Of a stretch of 64,000 nucleotides of DNA, positions 54,479 through 63,344 are shown piece by piece. Location: contig NC_092611.1 in assembly GCF_047663525.1 (NCBI RefSeq), forward strand, positions 7,415,001 to 7,479,000, read 5' to 3'. The notes below the pieces were generated by a model. That model saw nothing but the letters and a program-made list of their open reading frames with translations, did no database searches and was not told the DNA's origin. The stretch comes from Anas platyrhynchos. Its lineage: Eukaryota > Chordata > Aves > Anseriformes > Anatidae. The translations under genes and the position numbers were made by a program. Every line of letters begins with the position of its first letter. Position 1 is the first letter of the stretch.

Positions 54479-54496
54479 AAAAAAAAAAAAAAAAAA
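54479..54496 (+). repeat. Poly-A run (18)
   Basis: Eighteen A followed by GAGGGAAAAAAG. Confidence 0.85.
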
Positions 54497-54703
54497 GAGG
54501 GAAAAAAGTGCTTAGGGTAGACTCTTTTTATTTTTAATTATTTAACGCTTTCAGATGCTCAGCCCCAGAGGTGTGTCAACACCACAGATAGTACAAGGAC
54601 CAAAGCGAGATCCTGGGGAGGCTGCCGGCTGTCGCCCTCCTCCCCCAGCTGCAGATGGGTCTGAAGCTGCTGTGTGGGGGACCTGGGTATGTAAAATAAC
54701 TTA

Positions 54704-54771
54704 GGCATGCAAATAATTGCAAGATCAGGCTCGAAGTCTAGGAAACGGCGATCTTGCAATTATCTGCAGCT
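54704..54771. repeat. Inverted repeat able to form a long hairpin
   Basis: Left arm 54708-54726 and right arm 54750-54768 are reverse complements over 19 positions with one mismatch (A54712 against C54764). The 14 innermost pairs are unbroken. The loop is 23 nt (54727-54749). Allowing A54707 to bulge adds C54706-G54769, G54705-C54770 and a G-T wobble at 54704/54771. Size and shape resemble a pre-miRNA hairpin on either strand, but I recognise no known miRNA, and the outer flanks pair poorly. A small foldback element is the alternative. Confidence 0.8.
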
Positions 54772-57147
54772 CTCGCTCAGTGTTTGCCTTACTTCTTTGC
54801 TCTTTTTCTTCTCCAGGGCTGGGTGGGAGAAGGGGCAGGCTCGTCCCCGCTGCTTCTCCAGGGGTGTTGGCCCCAAAGGAGCCCCACATCCTGGCCCCGG
54901 GGCACCAGCGCTATTCCACTCTTAAGAATCCAGCCACCCTTTCTTGAGCAAGGCCTTTCTGCAAGCATCTGACCCCATTTTTTTTTTTAAGGGAGGGAAG
55001 TTGTGAAGGAGGAAAGCAAAGCCTCGGCTCCGTTTCCTGCTGTTGTGCTGTTTATTTCAGAGTATTTCCATTGTTGGAGAGCAAACCCTTCGCATGCCAA
55101 TGCGAGGAGGTAGCATCAGGCTGGAAAGGCGGCTAAATTTGGCTCAAACTCCTTCGGAGCCTGACCTCTTCCCATTGAAGTGGACAGCACGGCTCCCACT
55201 CGCTGTCCAGCGGGGCATTTTTTGCACCCCCTCCGATCACTTCTGCGTTGCCTTTCTTCCACCCGCGAAGGAAGCGATACAAAGAATGCCCTAAGAATGC
55301 CTTCTCCTGTGGGTAAAGGGCTAATATTTGTGTTTCACCGAGGAAATGAGTAAAAGAAGAGCAGAGAGAGCCCCCAGCAGCCTGTCGCCACAGGGACTGG
55401 CACACGCGCCCAGCTCAGGGCACCCGGAAGCTCTTGCCTTGAAGTCGGGAAAATGATTAACAGCACCCAGTTAAGCACCCAGACTGATCGCTAGGTTCAG
55501 GCCAGCAGAGGGAAGGCCACATGAAAAAAAAAGGTCTTGTGTAAAAACCTGACAGTATTTTAAAATAAACCACACATTGCAGTTTGCTTATATGCACAGC
55601 GTTTTCACGCCTTTCCATTTTTTCACGCAAAGTATTCTTCTTCTAGGTGACTGCAACTCAATTTTCCAGGTGTTTCTCTTTTTTAATCTGCTTTCCACTT
55701 TTTTTTTCACTTTTTTTCCTATTTCATCACTAAGACAGCTTTCATTTTCAGCTTTCAATCAAAAAAAAAGAAAAAAGTGGGAGGCAGCATTGTCTCACCG
55801 AACGCATTCTAATGCAGAAAAGCTCAGCCAGATCCAACGCAGAGGCACTCACTAAAGTCACAACGACCAGAGGTGGTTCTCAGCAGGCCCAAAAAAAAAC
55901 CATTTCCATCAGGTGTGCAGCAACTTTACCTGGTGGACTAACCACAGCGATGCACTCGGCTAGCCTAGGTGTGCAAACATCTTATTTCTTTTCCTTCTCG
56001 TGTCTTGTAGCATTGCTGATGCTTCCCGTGGGGTTACCTGTGGCAATTCATCTTCAGGCCCAACCAACAGAATTTCAATACTTTAGCTTGTAGAAAGTGA
56101 TTTTTTTAATTGATCATACAAATCTGTAGCAGCTAAAGGAAAGGGGTTTGGATCTGGGCAAAGTCCTTGGAAGCTGCATGCTCCTTGCTTTCACCCACCG
56201 ACTTTATAGCGGGGGCAAAGGAAAGAAGAAGTGTCTCAGCAACACCAGGGGAATTCACAGCGACCTCTGCCCTCCCTGCACCTCTGGGGAAGGCAGCAGA
56301 AAGAAGTCCTGAGCACAGATCCGCTGCAGCACAGGAGGGGAACAAGCCCAGAGCTGCGAGAGAACGTTCCTGCCTCCGACACAACAAAATGGGAGCGGGC
56401 TGTTTGTTTTCCCTGATGCTAATAATCGCGGTGCTAGGCTTGTCGTCGCCAGCATTGCTTCCTTCCCCAACATAAACTACCGTGTTTTAAAGCGGGGCCT
56501 CTTGATTGTTTTTATTTATGTGCAGGGATGGGATTTCAAGCTGTTCTCTACAGCCCTGCGAGCTGGGCCTGCTCTGGGGAGATGAGGGGGTGATGTGCTT
56601 GTCTGTCCAAAGGAGGGATGGCAGGGGGCTGTGTGCTGCAGCAGAGGCAGGAGGGGATGGCAGGAGGCACACAAAGGAGAGGCGAGAGCAGGAGGATGTC
56701 TCTTGCCAGGAGAGCACACGTGTAAACCCCTGGGTTTGAACTCAACCACATCAACCCGTGATCTGAACCGAAATGCAACCAGGGAGGCAGCAGCGTCAGT
56801 CCCACCCAGCCCGGAGGAACACGCAGCTTTTGTGTGGGAGGGCAGCGGGGAGAGGAGCAGAGCTGTGTCCCGGCGGGCTTTAACCGGGGCAGAGCAGTCC
56901 CTGCCCTGCAACTGGAGAGCTTTCAGGCCATATATTCCGCGTGGTGGCCTGGAGAGGGCCGAGGAGGATGCAGAAAGGCAGGATGGAGGTGGAAAATCTG
57001 GAGCGCGACTCTTTTGCCTCTAAGTAGGTGTAGTTTAACCACCGGTGCTACCATTTCAAAGCCGTGCCAAGCTGCACACTGAGCCCCTGGAGCCCCAGTG
57101 CTGTGCAGGGTGCCCGACCTCCCCTCCATTAGGGCAATCCTGTGCCG
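54772..57147. other. Proximal upstream flank of UBASH3B, no exon identified
   Basis: Mixed sequence with rising GC content towards the CpG island. It could carry proximal enhancers or an alternative 5' exon, but nothing in it can be assigned. Confidence 0.55.
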
Positions 57148-57199
57148 AGCTTTAGAAAAAAATAAAAAAAATAAATTTCAATAAAACACCAAAACAAAC
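57148..57199. repeat. A/T-rich tract bordering the CpG island
   Basis: Runs of A broken by T and C, containing several AATAAA strings on the + strand, end only about ten bases before the CpG-rich sequence. It marks a sharp composition boundary. The AATAAA strings are expected in such a tract and I do not call a poly(A) site. Confidence 0.6.
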
Positions 57200-57450
57200 A
57201 AAAACATGGGCTCGTGTGCGCGTCCTCCTTGCTTTTTTCAACACCAGCCTGCCCTTCCCCTCCCTGCTCCGGCTGCGACCTCGCTGGCCGCGCACCCTGC
57301 CCCTCTCCCAGCGCATCCCCGGAGCGCCGAGGGGGAGCGGGGGCTGCGCTGCGCCCCCCTTAAAGCCCCCTTTTGGGGCTCTCCTCCAGCAGCCGGCTCC
57401 AGCCCGGTGCCGGGGCCGCGCCCGCCCGCCCCGGAGGCGGCTTTAAGAGC

Positions 57451-57481
57451 GGGGGCGGCGGCGGGGGGGGGGTTCTCGGGG
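57451..57481 (+). other. G-run cluster, potential G-quadruplex
   Basis: G-runs of 5 (57451-57455), 10 (57463-57472) and 4 (57478-57481) lie within 31 bases. The 10-base run can supply two tracts, so four G-tracts with short loops are available. Potential is seen in sequence; folding is inferred. Confidence 0.5.
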
Positions 57482-57580
57482 CCTCCTGCGGAGCCTCCGA
57501 GCGGCCGCGGGGGCTCTGCGCGGCTTTTGCGCGGGGCGCGCACGGGCGGCGGAGGCGGCGGCGGGGCTCGGGGGCGCGGA

Positions 57581-57668
57581 GAGGAGCGGAGGGGAGCGGA
57601 AAAGAGCGGAGGGGAAGGGAGAGGAGCGGAGGGGAAGGGAGAGGAGCGGAGGGGAAGGGAGAAAAGAG
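57581..57668 (+). repeat. Purine-rich 20-bp tandem repeat (about four units) in the UBASH3B 5' region
   Basis: A 20-bp unit resembling GAGGAGCGGAGGGGAAGGGA is repeated head to tail. Units at 57621-57640 and 57641-57660 are identical. Diverged copies lie at 57581-57600 and 57601-57620, and a broken copy follows. The tract ends about 100 bp before the start codon and is probably transcribed as 5'UTR. The strand bias (almost all purines on +) could allow unusual DNA or RNA structure and length polymorphism. Confidence 0.85.
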
Positions 57669-57754
57669 CGGAGGAGGGCTCAGCCCCTCGGCCCTGCCCC
57701 GGCCGCGGCCCCCGGCGGGGCGCTGCGGGTGTGCATGGCCCTGCGCGGGTGGCG

Positions 57755-57766
57755 ATGGCTGCGTGA
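57755..57766 (+). promoter_or_regulatory. Three-codon upstream ORF (Met-Ala-Ala-stop) overlapping the UBASH3B start
   Basis: ATG at 57755 is followed by GCT, GCG and TGA. The last base of the stop is the first base of the UBASH3B ATG at 57766, giving TGATG. The upstream ATG has G at -3 and G at +4, so scanning ribosomes could use it. If the mRNA starts upstream of 57755, this arrangement would favour termination followed by reinitiation, or leaky scanning, on the main ORF. Presence is seen directly; translation and a regulatory role are inferred. Confidence 0.5.
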
Positions 57767-57926
57767 TGGCCCAGCGCGGGCAGCCCGCCCCGCACGCCAT
57801 GGCTGCCAAAGAGGAGCTGTACAGCAAAGTCATCCCCCGGCGGAACCGGCAGCACCGCGCGGGGACCATCAAACATGGCTCGTCGCTGGAGATCCTGCTC
57901 TCCATGGGCTTCCCCAAAGCCCGGGC
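57766..57926 (+). CDS. UBASH3B: UBASH3B (STS-1/TULA-2) first coding exon, partial gene
   Basis: This exon encodes the N-terminus of UBASH3B, a cytoplasmic regulator of tyrosine-kinase signalling. The family has an N-terminal UBA domain, a 2H-phosphoesterase-like region, an SH3 domain and a C-terminal histidine-phosphatase domain that dephosphorylates Syk/ZAP-70-type kinases. Only 53 complete codons plus two bases are present. Residues 12-21 read MAAKEELYSK and residues 34-41 read TIKHGSSL. These match the recalled mammalian UBASH3B N-terminus far better than UBASH3A. Residues 40-53 begin the UBA domain, with the ubiquitin-binding MGF loop at residues 47-49. The exon ends inside the UBA domain after GC of a split Ala codon (phase 2), followed directly by GTAAGT. 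ATG 57766 is chosen because the 11-residue leader before the second in-frame ATG (57799) has the same length as in mammals. Its context is G at -3 and G at +4. ATG 57799, in GCCATGG context, could be a secondary start. Family and exon are near certain; the start is likely. Confidence 0.93.
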
Positions 57927-57932
57927 GTAAGT
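57927..57932 (+). other. UBASH3B: Splice donor of UBASH3B intron 1 (GTAAGT)
   Basis: GTAAGT follows directly after the split Ala codon and matches the vertebrate 5' splice-site consensus. Reading through would give TAA after the Arg-53 region only in another frame, and the UBASH3B frame stops being family-like at this point. This supports a real phase-2 exon end. Confidence 0.9.
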
Positions 57933-60629
57933 GGCGGCTCGGTCTCTTGCTTATTCTTCCCCCCCCCCGCCCTCCTCTCGTCTCGTTTTGGGGTGGTTGA
58001 GGGATGCGCGGCCGCGGAGGGGGATGCGCGGCTCCAAGGGGCCGGGGACAGCCGGGGATGCGCTCCCGGAGCCGCCCCGGGGACACGGAACACGGGGAGG
58101 TTGCGGGGTCCCGGGGGCGGCAGGTGCCCCCCCGGCAAAGCCTGGGGTCGCCATAAAGGCGATTTTCCGGACACCCCCCCTCCCCTCCCCAAGCTGAAAT
58201 CAAAGCCCGGCGTTCCTGCGCTCGGTGCTGTCGCCGGGGCGAAACTCGGTCACCCGGGAGATCCTCCTGAATCCACGCACGAGTTGATCTTTCCGAAAGA
58301 AAGGGGGACAGAAGGGAATTTCAGGAGTGCAGAGCATTAGGTTTGGTCTTGTCCAGCTGAGAAATGCCCCGGTGTAATCGCCCTGCGTGTGCTTATGCTG
58401 GAAATGAATTAGGCAGCAACCTACGGGTAACTTCCTAATGGTTCAGTTTGGAGCGTGGTGACTCCTGAAGCGGGACCGTGGGCTTTAGGATGCAAATGCA
58501 GCCAGCCGGCATTTGGAGGTTTCCTGATCTAAGTTTCCCTTTTGTTGCTGATACCAGTCAGAACTCGGTGGCTTTTCAGCCTCGCTGCTGTGTTTTTCCA
58601 TAAATACAGGGACACGCACATGCAGGTCTAGGGAGAGATGTCAGACTGCCACTGGCACATCCAGAAAATCCCCTGTGTGTTTCCCCTTGTCCTACTTACG
58701 CTCCTTAAGTCTGTCGGTGATCTGTAGTTACGTACAGACATTTAACTTTTATACATGATGCCTGCAAATGAAGATGGTAAGAGCCTGGTGGCTTCACGCT
58801 CTGCGCTTGTTTGGAGAGACAGACGGGCACCTTTCAGAGTAGCTAGAGGGAAAAAGCAGCCTGGTGCTATGAATGAAACTCGTCCTCACCTGTACGACAG
58901 TGCCATCGAGGCTGACCGTCAGCCCTGGGCTCGCCTCACCGTTCGCTGAGGAACAATGTCTGTGGTTCGTATTCTAGCCTGAGAAAAGTAACGTGTGACA
59001 AGAAATGAAACCAAAGCCTCGGTGTGCAAGATAGGGAAGGTTAAATGCAGAAAGTGAGACAGAGAGGGGCAAAATATCCTAAGTGCAAAGAATGCTTGTT
59101 GCAAATGTATCCCGCCAGCTGGGTAAGGCTGTCTCGGTGCTGAGCTCAGGACGCTTTGACAAGTCCTCTGCTGGCCCGGCCTGAAGTAGCTCTCTGCGCC
59201 CTATTCCAGCCTGCTAGAAATCCTCCAAACAATTTATCATTAAAATTCAGATGAGCAGCAAAACAGCAAAAGCCCAGACAAGGATGTTCTGCCTCGGGAA
59301 TGCTGTGGAACAGCGTGCGGGCTCAGCAGCAGGAGCTTCGGGACCGCACGGCACTGGGATGCTCCCTGCCGGGATCATCTGCTCACTGAACTGCCAAGGA
59401 GGCAAAGCACCTCGTCTCCCAAGGCGTAAAGTGCAATGTAGCCTCAGCAGAAAGCCCCTTTGAGCCTTCACCCCAAGCTCTCCCTGCCCCGTTTGCTCCC
59501 CGCAGTGCCACGGGGAGGCCGGGAGCACAGATCTGCGCCTGGAGGTCCTGTGTATAAATAGAAGGCAGGCTGATGCCTCGAGTGGTGGCCATCTGTTGGG
59601 ATGGCTTCTGCAAACAAAGCCCTGAGTTGTCAGACGAGTCTGTCAGGGATGTCACTAAATGCCATCGCTGCTGGCACCGCCAGGGACTGGGGCAGGGGAC
59701 AGAGGGGCTGCTGATGTTTGGGGTCTGCTGAATTTGAGGGGTGTGCTGAAGCTGGGGGGCTGCTGAAGCTGGCGAAGAGATGCAGGAGCTCGGAGGAGCG
59801 CTGCTTACAAACAGTGCCCATGGGAATATCCCGTGGGACACTTGGGGAGACACTATTGGGACAGCAGGGGGACACTCACGGGTATCCAGTTCTCCTAACT
59901 TCCAGCTTCTGATCCAGCTCAGGCAACTCCACTCCTAGCAGCAGACAGGTCAGCGTTTGTTGCAGCAGAATAATTAGGATTAGATGATTCTTCTCCAGGA
60001 TTTTGCCAGCAGTAAGAGCTCAGAAGGCCGGCCTGGCTCCAAGCTGGCGCTGCTGACAGGAGCTGAGGATTCTTGTGTTCATTTCATTTTCTCAGTTCTG
60101 GGTTTCTTCAGGCAAGTGACTTCTACCCTGCGCATGCTAAAATAATCAGAGGTGAAAGGCTCAATGTGATTTCCAAGTACTGCTGGCTGGTTAGTACAGA
60201 CCAGCTCTGTTAAGGGTGGAAAATGGTACAAGCCAGGTGGAAAGCAAGAGAGGATGTCGCGTATGTTTAGGCTTTGGGTGTCGGGTGCTAAACTGCCGTG
60301 GATCTCTTGCTGAAATGAGGATGTTATTAAATAAGCCTTTACTTGTCCACCCTGCAGAGTTCAGCCGGGCTCTGATGCGGGGCTGGGCGAGCTACCTGTG
60401 GATGCTTTTCTCGACGGATGGGAACTGCTCAAGCCACCGAGCTGTGTGTTGGTGTTTTGGACTGCAGAGAGCTATCTGTTGGGGCTCTGTGTCAGCACAG
60501 GCTCATTATTTTTTTTTTATTTTGTAATTAGCCCATTATATTACGTACTGTCTAGTCACAAAGGAGGAGACAGTCCCAATCCCGAATAGTTTCTGATTTA
60601 AGCCAGGAAGGAAGGCAGAGGTGATGTTA

Positions 60630-60725
60630 TGATTGCCGTTTTGCAATTCAGGCACTGAGACAAGCGTTTTACCAAGGTCGCACAAAAGTCTAACCAGACC
60701 CCCACTGTCTCAAGACCCTAAACAC
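60630..60725 (-). mobile_element. MIR-like relic in UBASH3B intron 1, - orientation
   Basis: CCGTTTTGCAATTCAGGCAC, then TGAGACAAGCGTTTTACCAA and GGTCGCACAAAAGTCTAACC, match the reversed MIR phrases (ccattttacagatgaggcac, gagaggctaagtgacttgcccaa, ggtcacacagaagtctg). Confidence 0.5.
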
Positions 60726-63308
60726 AACAACGATCTTCCTCTAGGAAAAGATTTCACGCAGCTGTCATTTCCCAGTTGACCCAAAATGCTGTCCCCGTCT
60801 TGCTATGGATTTACTGTCAGTGGTTGCATCCACAGATCTAGTTGGACTGCCAGCGTGTCTCATTTTTATGTGATAATCCTTTTATACGTGTTGCTAGCCT
60901 TACTGAGAGCAAGTGCAAGGTTTACAGCTCATTGAAACCACAGGGGAACACTTAAAACTATTATGCTTGTACACGTACTTGTATATTATGCATAGATTTT
61001 TATTGTTTATCTCTGTATAATGCTGAATATGGGAAAATGTAGTGGTGGACTGCCATTTTTTCAATGGAGGAAGGCCTTTGACCGAACTAACACTATTGGA
61101 AGTAAGGGAGGGGTAAGCAGCTGAAATCCTCTGGCTGCATGGTGCAGAAGTCAGGGTGGCTCCAGGAGCTGGGAGCTGAGGGATGCACAAACTAAAAGTT
61201 TCATGTTGGAACTGAAGCTTGTCCAAAACATCCTCAAAACCAGAAAGCTGCAAATTTAACACAAGTAGAAGTCCCGCTTGCTTTTTTTTAATGCTGGGTG
61301 TGCGTATGTGCATGAATATATAAATAAACACGACTTAAAATGTTGCTCATGTTTCTGCATTCAACTCTGAATTGAAGCCACAGCCCCCGTGGTGATGTTT
61401 CAGCAGAGATCCAGACCTAGAAATATGAAGATAAGTGTCTGGCTCATGATGTTACTCCAGATAGGTAAATCACCATCCCCGAGCAGAACACTTAAATTAT
61501 AGGCATCGTGTTTTTGCTTGCCATGCTCTGCGTGATCAGCGTAAGAGATAAGCGCTGTTTGTGCCCCTTCGTGGCAAAGCTTTCCAAAACCGAACCACTT
61601 CTCCTTCCCGTCATCTCGGCCTGAAAAAATGGAGCCATCTTCTGCAGCCAGGCCCCTGATGCTGGCTCGGTGTGCAGTGCCTGCTCCTGGGGAGATCTGC
61701 TGGTGCTAGACGTAACTGCAAACACTGCTCCCCCCCCGAAGAGGGGACAGGCAGGAATATCGTGCAGTTAGCCATGAATCAGCTTCACTTCCCCTGTGCG
61801 GCACGTTTCTTTCTTCCTCCCTGCCACCAGAGATCACCTGGGTTTAACTCAGCACCATGGGCATGGAGAGGAGTCAGTGCACAAAGCTGGACTGCTTTTT
61901 CCCTGGCCATGCACAGACCCAAGCTGGTTTGATTTTGTTTCTCGGTAGCTACCAGAATTGAGGAGTGTGATAGTTCCATTAATTTCAAAGAAAAGAAGTT
62001 CAGATCCAGTTTACAAACAGAAGAATCTTCCCTTGTGTTTTGAAAACGTTTTCGAGGCTGCTAAAACATGTTTTGCCTAGTAACAGACTTAGCAACATAG
62101 CAGTATTTCAGCACAGAGAGGCTGTGAATCTCTCCTTCCTCTAGGGTTTGAGCTGTATTTGGGAAAATACTGCACACACAGAAAAAGTGCTGCAGATAAT
62201 CTTTGGATTTTGAAGTGGTTTCTGTTCCTTCACGACCTTGCCTTCGGGGTATTAGCTTTCTGCACATACTCTTGGCTGAAATTCAGCGTACTACAAAGGA
62301 CCAGCCCAAAACGTAGGCATCACGTAAGTCCCACTTAAGCCCAAGCTTGAGAAGCATTTTCGTGATTCACGGTGACTTGTGCTGGCCTGGGGTACGGAGG
62401 GAAACTCCGTTTCCATGTAAGAAGTTGATGGACACAAATGTTTCTAGGAGCAACTGCTGTGAAGGCTGTGCTGAACGTGTTCCCAAGTTTGTTATGGGCG
62501 CTGGAGGAAATCTGCAGCTACTGAATACCAAACCTGGCTGCTGTTGCCCCAAGGGCTTAGGCAGAAGCTTCCCCTACGGCTCTCTGTGCTCATCATGCGG
62601 GTCAGTGGGTCTGGGGCTTGGACGGATCCCCTAGACCATGCAGTAGAAAACCAAATCCCAAACAATCTGTTTCCAGCGCTGTCAGCCAGCAGACCAAACG
62701 GGCACGTCTCAGCAGGAGCTTCATAGGAAGCACTTCTGTCCTTTTTCCACCCCACAGAGTGGAAGGGGAAGAGCAGGCACCCTTTGGCAGATGGCTGGGA
62801 CGAGCCCTGCCTTCCCAGGCACTTGTTTGAGCTTCGCAGGACACCGGGAGGCACCCGGCAGAGACTCTGCAGGGGGACTTGAGCAACACTTTGAGCAATG
62901 AGCTGCCCTCGGTCGCCTCTCGCAATTGCTGGGCTCAGCGCTGAGGCCGCTCACCAATTCCCTACATCTGTGCTGGAGGGGGTCCAACAGGTCTGCACCG
63001 CGGAGCCGGGATGTGAATGGAGTTAGCAGCTGCCAGGAAGGTGCACTCGAGAAGGGCTTCAGCAGCCGTCCATTGGGGACCACATCCCACGGCTGCTCTG
63101 CACATGGATTTGTTTTCCTTTGGCTTTCTTGCATGGCTCTGCTGCAGGCCAGAGCTCGTTACTGCAGCGCTCAGACGGTTTGGCCGTGGTGTTCAGCGGG
63201 GCGAGATCTCTATCAGGTTTTTCCTTTCTTTAAAGATCTGAAGTGATAAAGCAGAGAGGACTCCTCACTTCCACTGTTTGAATGGAGCTGAGGTGCACAG
63301 CAGCCACC

Positions 63309-63344
63309 ATATATATATATATATACGTGCATATATATATATGC
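63309..63344. repeat. (AT)n tract interrupted by ACGTGC in intron 1
   Basis: Alternating AT for about 16 bases, then ACGTGC, then AT again. The right half (63329-63344) is a 16-bp perfect palindrome. Confidence 0.9.

Larger units (their letters stand above)
45746..54703. other. Intergenic, no gene seen
   Basis: AT-rich blocks at about 46.5, 47.2 and 51.6 kb stand out against GC-richer surroundings. The 190-codon + frame at 52965-53537 shows no domain. Confidence 0.55.
57210..58260 (+). promoter_or_regulatory. UBASH3B: CpG-island promoter and 5'UTR region of UBASH3B
   Basis: A dense GC- and CpG-rich block begins sharply after an A/T-rich tract and runs through exon 1 into the start of intron 1. 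It contains GC-box-like motifs (a CCCGCCCGCCCC run at about 57421, GGGGGCGG at 57451), long G-runs at 57451-57481 and a purine-rich tandem repeat. I found no convincing TATA box. The arrangement suits a dispersed CpG-island promoter for a broadly expressed signalling gene. The transcription start cannot be placed from sequence alone, so the promoter/5'UTR boundary is unknown. A divergent transcript from the same island is possible but not shown. Confidence 0.8.

Noticed and set aside
57206-57766. 186-codon + frame ending at the TGA that overlaps the UBASH3B start
   Set aside because: Low-complexity Gly/Arg/Pro translation of the CpG island in another frame. Only its last three codons are kept, as the possible uORF.
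57238-58203. 321-codon open frame on the minus strand across the CpG island
   Set aside because: It is antisense to the UBASH3B promoter and exon 1. GC-rich sequence lacks stops in several frames at once. The product is low-complexity Pro/Arg/Gly with no domain.
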